A stretch of DNA of 23,763 nt, taken from the NCBI GenBank assembly GCA_030267965.1, contig BRYA01000584.1:30860-54622 (forward strand). The letters are read 5' to 3'. Numbering within the stretch: the stretch's first letter is position 1; every line of letters begins with the position of its first letter. Positions 8,859 to 18,329 of the stretch are shown here, piece after piece. The stretch is from Triparma columacea (taxonomy: Eukaryota > Sar > Bolidophyceae > Parmales > Triparmaceae). The notes under the pieces were generated by a model, which saw only the letters and a list, made by a program, of their open reading frames with translations, was not told the DNA's origin and made no database searches. The position numbers and the translations under genes were made by a program.

Positions 8859-10385
8859 TCAGTACTCCATGAGTAGGTTAATTTCCTCCACCCCAATTTC
8901 CACATCTCCCATCCCCACCAGATGTTTCCTACTTTCGTTTCCGATTTCAAAGTCGGGTTCCGGGAACGCAAAGTTAGCTTTAATCTCCAGCTTCGCGTGT
9001 CCCTGGCTTCCATCGAGTGGTATCCTTTTCTTCATGGCGAACCCTTCAACCACGTTAATCGGGTTAAGTCTTTCCGTCCTAAATCCGAATCTCGCTAATG
9101 CTTTCCCAGTTTTAAGGTCGACTGAAGCCCTTAATCTAAGTCTTGTAACGAGGTCCTCCACTGCCCCTACGCTCAACAACCAGGTCTTGGTTAACTGGAG
9201 CTCTGGACCCTTGAGACTTAGTCTGCCCCCTATAACCTTGTCCTCCCAGTCGCTCCTGAACTGCCATACCCCAAGCTGGGTGTTGTAGTCTGCACCTAGA
9301 GTTAGGACGGTCTTGGGGAGGGGGGTGTAGATCTTGCGGACCTTCAAGGTCGTTAGGGGGTTGAGCCTGAACTTTATTCCGGGGAGGGGGAGGTTGGAGA
9401 GGGGGTTGAACATGTTGTTGTTGTTGTTGGTGTTGGGGGATGGGGTGGGGGGGGTGTTGTTGGAGGAGGCTTGGGGGGGAGAAGAGGAGGGGGAGGGGGG
9501 AGGGGAGGAGGAGGAGGAGGAGGAGGAGGGATTGGAGTCGGAGGAACGGCTGTAGTGACCTTCGTCAATGCCTCTCTCGTTGTTATCCCTGGTGGTGTGT
9601 GTGGTGGGGTTAGTTGGGGAGGGTAGAGTGGGTATGGCGTGGTTGTTGGTATTTGTTGTTGTTATTTGTTCCTCAGTATGGTCGTTTGGCAGCCGTTTAT
9701 GATACTGGCGTTAAATCATTGCGCGTGTCTCCGAAATGCACGTCGCATATCATATAGGAGTAATATTTGTGGTATATTTACATCAGCGGAACAAACAACA
9801 GCAGCCAGTACCCTCTTTTGTTTTGTTTTAGTGTTTTCGTTCCTTCACTTACCTGTTATGATTGTTGTTAATCCTGTCATTGTAAATTCTTCTTGTTTTA
9901 TTTCCTCTAGTCCCTCTTTTTTGTCCCATTTTTCTACTCTCTCTTTCTCCTCTTCCCTCTCCTCTTCCTTTTCTTGTTCCTCTTGTTGAGTAGAATTCCG
10001 TTTTGTTGTTTTTGTTGTTGTTTTTGTAGCTCTTTCTGTTGTTGTTTCTAGTGAAGGTATATTTGTTGTCATTTGAGGAGGAGATTTCTGATGTTTCGTC
10101 GTTTGCGTATTTGGATTTATTATACAGATATTTGATAGGTTGTTTATTGTCACCCATATCACCCATATCAGCATTCTCATCTCCTCCTATAACATCTCCT
10201 CCACCACCTCCTCCACCATCTTGTCGATATATATTGTTCTTATATTGTATTAATTCATAATCTGATCGTATATTCCATGACATTATATTCTTATATACAT
10301 CACGATATGTTGATGCATATAATATGTGTGAATGGATGAATAAAAGGAGCCAAAATAAGGACATTGAAACAGAAATTAGTGTCAT
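8859..10385 (-). CDS. Unrecognised signal-peptide protein with low-complexity linker and beta-rich C-terminal domain
   Basis: I do not recognise the family. The proposed model has exon 1 at 10385-9853 and exon 2 at 9588-8859, joined over a 264-bp intron with a perfect donor (ACAG|GTAAGT) and a CACCAG acceptor; phase 2 matches and gives about 420 residues. The N-terminus is a clear signal peptide (MTLISVSMSLFWLLLFIHSH, then ILYAS). It is followed by about 150 Asn/Gly/Lys/Arg-rich residues, then a Ser run and a Pro/Thr/Asn linker. The last 185 residues (MFNPLSNLPLPGIKFRLNPL onward) look ordered: alternating hydrophobic/polar strands, WQFRSDWEDKVIGGRLSLKG, RLRASVDLKTGKALARFGFR. No catalytic motif is visible. 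The C-terminal half is well supported. The join to exon 1 is less so, because an overlapping frame (10180-9845, acidic coiled-coil-like) also reaches the same donor. An alternative acceptor at 9550/9549 keeps the same frame. Exon 1 is strikingly AT-rich. Confidence 0.55.
9476..9541 (-). repeat. Ser/Pro codon microsatellite (TCC-rich)
   Basis: Eight consecutive TCC codons and flanking CCC/TCC codons form a low-complexity Ser/Pro stretch in the linker of the signal-peptide gene. On the plus strand it reads as a GGA/GGG purine tract. It is a likely slippage site and could vary in length between strains. Confidence 0.7.
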
Positions 10386-10722
10386 GTTCGAGACCCAAGA
10401 ACTGATTGGGTCTGATTTTCACCCACAAATATACCTAATTGACTATTATTGCTATATAATATAATATTCAACACAGATATCTACGAAGTGAATACCAGAT
10501 ATGATTATAACAGCCGTAAATACCACAAATTAGGACTGAAATGGACTGAAATGGATTTGTCCAAAAACGAGCACCCAAAGCAGAAAAAGAGCAAGCAAAC
10601 AAAGTCCAAAAAGGAAACATAACAACCCAAACCATTTTTATGCACCCACACACAACAAAACCCATGAATCACCCCCCGTCAATCACCCCCCGTAAACCTC
10701 ACACCCATAACCCATCCAACCC
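10386..10722. other. AT-rich intergenic region between two minus-strand genes
   Basis: 337 bp from the start of the signal-peptide gene to the stop of the PX-SYLF gene. It is AT-rich in its first 150 bp, then A/C-rich. It holds a tandem 10-mer GGACTGAAAT (10533-10552) and a 14-bp tandem pair containing AATCACCCCCCGT (10667-10679 and 10681-10693). No gene or RNA is recognised. It must contain the 3' UTR of PX-SYLF and the promoter of the downstream gene. Confidence 0.5.
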
Positions 10723-13212
10723 TCACGTCCCATACGGGTTCCCCGTGTGTTCCGTAGTATTTTGTGCCGGCCATCCCCCCGCTGTGGTCCCAACCACGTT
10801 GTTGTTCCCTCCCCCCCCCCTAACCAGTCCGCTCTCCCTAAGCGCAACGCTCGGTCTCCACCCCTTGATATCCGCTCTCTCCGCCTCCCCCATAGCCCTG
10901 TAAAGTCCCTCCGCCGCTCTCGGTCTCCCCACCCCTCCCCCCAGTATCTCTGCGACCGCAATAGGCCTCCCATAAAACTTCGCGTTAACATCGTTCCTCG
11001 CCTTCACCACCGCCCCCTCTAGTGATATCCCCACGAAGAGTCCCTTACTATGAGCGTAGCTATACGCCGGGCTAGCCCAAACTCCTCCCCCCGCTCCGAC
11101 CTTCCCCTCAACGCTTCTCCCCACCGGACCTACCGCAACGTCCAGCTCCGTTCCTAGGCTTACTCTACTACCACCCCCGAAACTCTTAACGGCGTCGTCT
11201 GTTGTAAGTACGATCATGTAAGTAGTAATATCCCCCCCCACCTGTGCTCCCCACCCTACTCCTACCGTTCCGATCGCTGACGGTGCGGACCAGCCACCGT
11301 CGGGGGCTCTTGCTAGCACTAGCCCGGTGCCTACTCGGGCTGATATTATAACACCGCCTTTGATAACGCTTAAAAACGCCACCCCTTTAGCCCCTCTTAG
11401 TAAGTCCAAAGGTACGGATCTATCTCCGTTCAGTTTACCCTTTGGGTCGCACATGTTTGAGAGCGTGTAACACGCCTTACGGATCTCGCTACCCATTGTG
11501 AAGGAGAGGGGGTTGGAGAGGACGCGTTGGACACCACCACCGTGTTTAACATGGACACCTACCCCCGCACCAGCATCCTCCAAACCAGGTACAATGGTCG
11601 GACCTACTACCTCTTCTTCACCATCCCTTCTAATCTCGGATGTTGGTAAGGACGATGAGTCTAATGGTGTCCAACCCTCGATGTAGTTTGCACGGTCGCA
11701 TGGTGGACGACCTGCAGCTGAGATTTCTAGGAACTCGATAATCTCAGAACGTACGGGTGACGAATTTATCTTACCCAAGTGAAGCAACTCTACGACTGAC
11801 AGGAGCCACTGGTCTGGAGGTGTTTTAAAGGGGTGTGAGGGGGGGAGAGAAGATAAGGGGGTTTAGATTGATGAGAGAGGCGGCAGAGCGTTTTTTTCCT
11901 TCTTCGACCCCCCCCCCCCCTCCTCACCTAACTTTATGCATCGCTCGCTGATAAGTTGCTGTTGTGACTGCGGTGATAGTAGCGCCGCCGGTGTCCAGTT
12001 TCCGATCCTCCCATTAAGTGACTTCGGCGGGAACGCGCTCCCAATCTTCACACCGTTCGCTTCCAGTTCCATGTGTAGTTTGTGGAACTCTGAGAACCTG
12101 TGCTCGATTAGCTTGTTGCCTAAGGGGCCGATAACGCTTATTATGTAGGCGGTGTAACCGCTACCGGCGGGGTCGATGCGCTGCTCGGCGGCCGTTACTT
12201 TGGTAGAGTATGCGGGGCTGAGACTCTGGGACGACGAGAGGATCTACAGGGGGAAATCCCGAAGCGATGACCGAGGGCGTGGGGTGTTAGCTGCGGAACG
12301 GTCCTTTCCCCAATTCAACGCAACTCTACCAACGACTCGCTTTGCTCGTTGGGGTTGGGGTTGGTGCACCACTCATCACTTCACTCGCCCCACCGTCTCA
12401 CTCACCTTTTCAAGCTGGACGGTCGACGTGAGTGTCTGGCTCATATATCCCGTATTGCTCATCCTCCCCTGCATCCCTCCCCCCTGCGTCCCCCCCTCCG
12501 ATGCCTGCTGTGCCATAACCCTCCTCCTGTCCTCCAAGACTTGCCCTCCCTCCGCCGACCCCTGCATCGACCACTGCGACCTGGCGCTAGCTATCGCCTC
12601 TGTCGTCGACTGGGGGTGCTCGGGTGGGGGTTGAGAGGGCGTGGTTAACCCGGGGGTCATTCCGGAACCTCCTCGAAGCATGGCGGGGGCGGGGGGAGGA
12701 GTGGCAAGGGAGGCTGAGGTGACGAAGGCGGAACCGTCACCGTCGGCCGCACCGGAGGAGGGCGGGACGTGCCTGGGAGGGGTATCGCCGAAATATGAGT
12801 TACCGGGAACCTGAGCGTACCTCTGGGTGCTCCCATTGTTGGAACCCCCAGCGTGCCAAGAGCTCGTCATTGGGGCAGCCTTGGACTCCGATCTCGGGGG
12901 AGCGTGCATTGACTTTGCCATTGAGTTGGAAGATACACCGGATTTCGACGCCCTGAGGTTGGGGAGTGGAGTGGGAATGAGAACCGAGATTGGTGCAGGG
13001 GGAATTACAGGTGATGGAGGAGAAATAGAGAGAATCTATGGAAACGATGGGGACTAAAATCCAATAAGTCACATATTCTGACGTTTAGAAACTCAAGAAA
13101 CTCAAACCCTGCCCCCACATACTCACTTTGAGGCCCTCGCGGCAGCAGCCCTAGTGAGAGCCTCATCTCTAAGGCTGTACGTCGTCTTCGTCGCGAAAGG
13201 ATTCTCGTCCAT
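10723..13212 (-). CDS. PX-SYLF domain fusion protein (phosphoinositide/actin-linked membrane trafficking)
   Basis: Four exons: 13212-13127, 12952-12406, 12225-11928 and 11813-10723 (introns 174, about 180 and 114 bp), 673 residues. Acceptor 3 could also be at 12244/12243, adding six residues in frame. The protein opens MDENPFATKTTYS, with an NPF tripeptide as in EH-domain ligands, then about 180 disordered Ser/Pro/Gln residues. Residues about 220-345 form a PX domain: EHRFSEF carries the RxSEF-type phosphoinositide motif, FPPKSLNGR is the PPK loop, and it closes with DQWLLSVVELLHLGK. The last third is a SYLF (Ysc84/DUF500) domain: LLRGAKGVAFLSVIKGGV, RVGTGLVLARAPDGGWSAPS, IGTVGVGWGAQVGGD, GPVGRSVEGKVGAGGGVW, SKGLFVGISLEGAVV and AKFYGR. 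SYLF domains bind phosphoinositides and, in yeast, actin. A role at endosomes or the cell cortex is inferred. No SH3 or FYVE domain is visible. Confidence 0.88.
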
Positions 13213-13494
13213 TGGTTAGCTGAGGTGGTAAAGAGAAACGAAAATTCAGGCGGATAAGCGTCCCAGGTACCAAGGGAATTAGTTCTTTTTTGCCGTAGGA
13301 CACTCCTGACTTTCTGGCTTCCCTTTGTATTTTTGCTATTTTTGAGGGAGAAAAACGGTACAATCGCACGTCTCTTTTCAACAAGTAACACCCTAGATTA
13401 CTCATCCTTACCGGCGCCTCAACTTTCCAACCATAAATAGCCCTATTCGTCCTAACGTCATCGCAAAAAACCTATCAAGAATAACCGCAGTCTC
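13213..13494. promoter_or_regulatory. Divergent intergenic region, PX-SYLF / JmjC demethylase
   Basis: 282 bp between two start codons pointing apart. It contains T-rich and mixed sequence but no named element that I can support. A shared bidirectional promoter is inferred from layout. Confidence 0.45.
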
Positions 13495-16400
13495 ATGGCC
13501 GAGAGAACCAAGAGAACTAGACGCAAGGTCGTCCGTGATTCGTCGAATTTCGCACCCTCTACTCAAGAGGCATTGGCTATAGCTCAAGCCATCGAAAACT
13601 CGAAAATAGACACATACAGGGCATCTTCAGAGATCGAATCGGTCCCACGGGGACCAGTCTACTACCCTACTGTTGAGGAGTAAGTAACGGGGAGAGGGGG
13701 ATGCTCAGGTGGTAGAAAACACATATTTAGGCCCACACGCAAGAGGAGCCACCGGGAGACCCGGTAAAAAAGGTCCAAATCCGGCTCCAAAATTCAACCC
13801 CTCCTTACGAGAAGGACTGGCTTTCTTGCCTTTTCTTGACCTTAGAATGCCGCAAACTGACCCCCAATAACCTAAAACTTCCCTTTGCTCCCCCTCACAC
13901 AGGTTCATGCACCCCCTAGAGTACGTCAACAAGATCAGGGGGGAGGCTTCGAAATGGGGCATCTGCAAGATTGTCCCCCCAGAGGGATGGAGCATGCCTT
14001 GCGGTGAGTTGAGGGATGTCTTGGGTTCCTTGTCTCATTTGAAGGGCGTGCACTTCGCAACTTTTCGATTCCACTCCCCAATTTTTTCCCAACCTCACTC
14101 TGACACCGTCTCCACCCGTTCGCCCTTCTGTGCCCTTTCCTCCTTTTGTGCCGCACAGAGGTCGATATGGAATCGAAGAAGGAGTTTGAGACAAAGAAGC
14201 AACTCGTCAACAGGCTGCAGGTGAGCTTTCGTGCGTTTCGTGGGGTCGTGAGGTTGGGCGGTGAACATGGGTCGGGGTTGGGGTCGGGTTTTTGGGGGGC
14301 TTTCGGCCCCCAGGAAGGGGAGTTGGGGGGAGCTGACGATTTCAATGCTCTGTTTGGGCTCGATATGGCAGAGAGGCGTCAGAAAATGGGATCCGGATGG
14401 GCCTTTCCCCTAAATTCTCTAGTCCGCAATGGAAGTGGGGTGGGAAGTGGATTTCGGAGAGTCGACGCAAGGACGACGAGGGCCACGAGGGTTGTGAGGA
14501 GGCCATCAGGGGGTTGCAGCGCCCCCCCCCCCCTCCCCTCTCACCCCAATCGTGACCCTCCTCCACCCCACCCCCATCCCCGCCCTCAGGAGGGAATGAC
14601 CTTCGACGAAGGCGAGGATTACAACCCCGCTGCATACCAGAAGTACGCCAGTGAGTGTGCCTCGGCCTGGAAGGAGAAGCATTACAAGGACGACGACATG
14701 ACCCCCGAGGCGCTTGAGAAGGACTACTGGGATATTGTCGAGACCAACTCGACGGACTTTGTTGCCGAGTACGGGAATGACATTGACTGCACCGAATTTT
14801 GGAGTGGCTTTCCCCTCAGTCGCAGGGGGAGGGCTGTCAACGGTACCAGCGAGGAGAAGGACAAGACGGAGGAGCCCGCTTTCGGCACTGAGGAGTACTA
14901 CCGTGAGTGTTGGTGGAACCTCAACAATATGCCCACCATGCCGGGCTCCGTCCTCCGCCACGTCAAGGTCCCCATCAACGGGGTCAACGTGCCCTGGCTC
15001 TACATGGGGACCCTTTTTTCTACCTTTTGTTGGCACAACGAGGACAACTACCTCTACTCTATTAACTACCACCACAAGGGCGCCCCAAAGCAGTGGTACG
15101 GCGTTCCGGGGACCAGGAAGGACGCTGACGGGCTCGAGAAGGTGAGGCGCGGTGGCAAAAAAGCGAGCGAGTGTGCGAGCGAAGCGAGTGGCGTATGTAT
15201 GGGCGTTGTTGTTTGTTCATCATGTAAAGAGATATCCCACAAGAGAACATCTCTTTTGAATAATGCGACGTGCATTACAGAGACCTACGGAATGATCCAA
15301 CGCCAGTAAAAGCGAAACAGCTGCCAAAGGACAGCTACTCAGGAACAAACATGACACCACACGCAATTCCTAACCCAAACACCCCTCCCTACCCACCCCC
15401 CACCCCCCATCACACACAGGTGTTCAAGAACTTCCTCATGGGGAGAATGAAGGAAGAGCCCGGCCTCCTCCACCACATCACCACCATGTTCTCTCCCATC
15501 CTCCTCCGCAAGGCCAACATCCCAGTCTGCAAGATTACCCAGCACCCCGGGGAGTTCATCATTACTTTCCCGCGGGCCTTTCACGGAGGCTTCAGCATGG
15601 GACCGAACATCGGGGAGGCCGTCAATTTTGCGACGCCCGACTGGCTTTCCCACGGGGCTGACGCCTCCGAGAGGTACCGCAACTTCTCCCGCCAGGCCGT
15701 CTTCTCCCATGACCGTCTCATGTTCACCATGGCCCAGTACCTCAACGAACACAGCATCAAGTCGTGCGAGATGCTTATCACCGAGCTGTCGAGGGTCATT
15801 AGAGAGGAGGACACGCTCCGCCGCAGGCTCTTCGAGATTGGCATTCAGGACGTCTCGGGCAAGGTGCCCCTACCCCGCAACAACCTCGTCCAACTCGATG
15901 AAGCCTCGGCCAACTACGACGACAAGCGTCTCTGCCTCGTCTGCAAGCACATTTGTTTCTTCTCTGCCGTTGCCTGCAGGTGCTCCTCGAGTAAGGTCAC
16001 TTGCTTGCGCCACGCCAACTGGCTCTGCAGTTGTCCTCCCAGGCAGAAGGTGAGCGGGGAGAGGTGGAGGGGCGAATGCCATCGCAGGCAAAAACAAAAA
16101 GGCGACTAACCCCCCCCCCCCTCCCCCCCCCCACCACCACCCACAGTTTCTCCTCACCTGGGAGAGCATCCCCGAGATGGTCGAGGTTCAGCAGTCCGTC
16201 GCCAACCACCTGGAGATCCTGAGGGCCAAGGAGACCCAGGGGACCCAGGCTGACCCCGACCTGCCCCCACCTCCAGGAAGCCCATCGAGGAAGCGCTCCC
16301 ACTCCTACAACGAACTTATCATGACAGGGACGCTCCTCAAGAGCGTCGAGAGAAATTTGGATGAGCACAAGGACTATGTTGTCGTCACTGAACCCGCCTT

Positions 16401-16932
16401 GCCACTACCGGCCGCATATCGCCCTCCCCCCGCCGCGAACCAGCAGAATGATGGCGTGAATGGTGGAGCAGATCTGTGCTGGAAGGGGGTCAAGAAGGAA
16501 GGGGGGATGGCGGCTGTGGCGGTAGAGATAGCGCCAGCCACGGCCACGACTGTGGCCACCACCACCACAAGTACAGCAGCAGGAGCTTCACCGGGATCGG
16601 CAGAAGCAACAACGGGGGCAACAACGGGGGCAACAATGGGGACAACGATGGGGGCAACGATGGGGGCGGCAATGGGAGCAACAACAGCAGCATCAGCAGC
16701 AGCAGCAGCAACGACAACAACATACACAACAACAACGAAGAAGGAAGACATTGCAGAGGAAGACATGGCTGGGGAAAAGGTCACGGTCAAAGAGGCCGCA
16801 GCAATTGTCCCGTCCGCGACTGACAGTGATGACAGCTCGGAAGAGCCACCGCAAGACTCCGTCACCATAGAAGCAGCAACAACAGAGGTGCAGGCAGAGC
16901 ACCTTGCAGGGGGGGAACCCGCCGCGGCCTAA
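13495..16932 (+). CDS. KDM5/JARID1-group histone H3K4 demethylase (JmjN-JmjC-C5HC2)
   Basis: Fe(II)/2-oxoglutarate histone lysine demethylase, predicted to act on methylated H3K4 in the nucleus. Six exons: 13495-13679, 13903-14003, 14159-14220, 14590-15141, 15420-16049 and 16147-16932; 771 residues. JmjN is at residues 62-91 (FMHPLEYVNKI, WGICKIVPPEGW). JmjC has the iron ligands His265 and Glu267 (CWHNEDNYLYSINY) and His355 (AFHGGF), with Lys283 (APKQWYG) for 2-oxoglutarate. The C5HC2 zinc finger has Cys472, 475, 486, 488, 495, His498, Cys503 and 505. JmjC followed by C5HC2 places it in the KDM5/plant JMJ14-18 group. ARID and PHD domains of animal KDM5 and plant FYRN/FYRC domains are not seen. 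The C-terminal 190 residues are Thr/Ala/Gly-rich. Intron 3 (14221-14589) has no in-frame stop and is a multiple of three, so a longer isoform is possible. Confidence 0.94.
16606..16740 (+). repeat. Coding minisatellite plus CAG/CAA tract in the demethylase tail
   Basis: Six imperfect 12-bp units (GCA ACA ACG GGG type, 16606-16677) encode Ala/Thr-Thr/Ala-Thr/Met-Gly. They run straight into a CAG/CAA/ACA-rich tract encoding Ala and Thr. This is a low-complexity region, probably variable in copy number. Confidence 0.75.
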
Positions 16933-17171
16933 ATGGAGAGCGCAAAGGCAAGAAAGGGAGGCATGCACGATCAATAAACAAGAAAACCCACGAAGAAGGA
17001 ACTAGCGACGACACTTCAACGGTTCACTCACTCTGATCACAAAAGTAGTGAGGGCAAGAAAGAAGAATTCTTTTCATTTCAAAAAAATAGAGTGTGTGAT
17101 TGATTTTCGTTCGGACCCCCCCCCCGTTTCCCTGTCAAATCGGGCTGTCCCTCTCGGCCCGGCTTTAGATG
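16933..17171. terminator. Convergent 3' region with AATAAA signal
   Basis: 239 bp between the demethylase stop and the VTC1 stop. AATAAA at 16973-16978, about 40 nt after the demethylase stop, is a plausible polyadenylation signal. A run of C lies near 17117-17125. Nothing else is recognised. Confidence 0.5.
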
Positions 17172-18134
17172 TTAGTCCTCCCTGAAAATCTCAACGAGTT
17201 TGATTGCAAAGTTTCCAAAGATGGCCATCATGAGCATGACCGCCAGCACCACCGGCCCCTTGACGTCCTCGTACGGCCCGGGCTCGCGACGGCGGATCAT
17301 ACCGGCCCTCTTCGTGTACTGGCGGAGGGCGTAAACGACAAAGGCTATGGAGACAGGAAGGAGGGTGAGGCCGTACATCTGGGGAGGGGCAGGGTTGTGG
17401 GGGGGGAGGGGAGGGGGTGGAATTTTTGAGCAGGAGGGCGGGAAATTGCATCTCAATCGATGGCCGCTAACTCACCTGACTGAAGGCAAAACCCCCCTCT
17501 GTCTGTTCAGCGTCTGCCGAGAAGGAGACGATTGCTATTGAGATAGAGGCTAGGGTGAGGGCGGTATGGAGCCAGGCGAGAAAAGTGCGCTCGTTAGCGA
17601 AGAAGACCTTTCTGCAAGGTGGAGGGGGCAGGCGATGTGTGAGTGGAAGGATGACAGACAAAGATAAGGATGAAGTAGGGTGAAAGTAGATACTCACGGC
17701 TCAACCTTGATAGGAACCTTGCGCATCTTGAGCCTCTTCTCCTTCTGCTGCTCACCCCCCCCCACGACGGCATTCCACGCCTTGCTCAACATCCCAGTTG
17801 AGGGCTGTGCACTGAATGACGACTTTCTCTGCCGCGCTGAACCTCGAACGACTGGACGGGACTTGAAGCTATCTGGCGTGGTATTTGGAGGAAGATTATT
17901 AACAAAGCTATCATCTCCGACTTGACTACCCGTTTTCCTGCGAATATAAACGAGCGTAAATGGAAATATCAAGGCAGATTCAGGGGTTGTCGAGGGAATT
18001 GGGGGTGAGGAATGGGAGCTTTAAGGGACGCTACAGAGACAATGATGGGCTCAGAGTACTCACTCAAGGAAATAAAAGTTCTTCTCATCACCTCCCTTGC
18101 CAGAGAGTAGCGGTGTGTTCTCTTTTGAGGGCAT
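17172..18134 (-). CDS. VTC1: VTC1-like DUF202 membrane subunit of the polyphosphate (VTC) complex
   Basis: Small membrane subunit of the vacuolar transporter chaperone complex, which makes inorganic polyphosphate and moves it into acidic vacuoles. Four exons: 18134-18064, 17937-17698, 17611-17476 and 17378-17172 (introns 126, 86 and 97 bp), 217 residues. It starts MPSKENTPLLSG, a hydrophilic N-terminus; about 75 variable residues follow. The VTC signature is KVPIKVEPKVFFANERTFLA. The DUF202 domain follows with three membrane spans (about 114-135, 150-169, 190-211) and the loop RRREPGPYEDVKGP. There is no SPX domain and no triphosphate-tunnel polymerase domain in the gene or its neighbours, so a VTC4-type catalytic partner must be elsewhere. 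The first 11 codons of the open frame at 17972 are intron sequence, because a TATATTCGCAG acceptor follows them. Confidence 0.92.
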
Positions 18135-18329
18135 TCCTATTTTCCTATTTGCTGGTCTTTTGAGGTCAATGTGGGTGTGGAGAAAATGGCAAAGCGATCA
18201 TTTAAAAACATGGAGAGTACATCATACTATACATCATACCCATACAACAAATCCACGTTTAATTCCACCTCTAAATTCCTCCTGCAGCCCGCCAAATCAC
18301 ACCACCTAATTCCTACACCACGCACACCA
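18135..18329. other. Intergenic region between VTC1 and the MORN gene
   Basis: 195 bp, tail-to-head on the minus strand: the 3' UTR of the MORN gene and the promoter of VTC1. It is AT-rich around 18190-18260 (ACATCATACTATACATCATACC, a short imperfect tandem). No gene is seen. Confidence 0.4.

Noticed and set aside
9374..9568. Poly-proline open frame on the minus strand
   Set aside because: It starts at a TTG and is an alternative frame of the CCC/TCC-rich linker; the other frame continues into the ordered domain.
12800..13072. Open frame overlapping the second exon of the PX-SYLF gene
   Set aside because: Wrong frame relative to exon 2 and no ATG-led protein-like content; a CTCAG acceptor and exon 1 at 13212-13127 explain the region.
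14146..14589. Treating 14221-14589 as normal coding sequence
   Set aside because: GTGAGC donor and a long C-rich tract before CCCTCAG, and the flanks join into a KDM5-like sequence; kept only as a possible retained intron.
16476..16823. Gly/Asn-rich open frame in the demethylase tail
   Set aside because: Frame-shifted shadow of the 12-bp minisatellite; the Thr/Ala frame continues from the C5HC2 domain to a stop.
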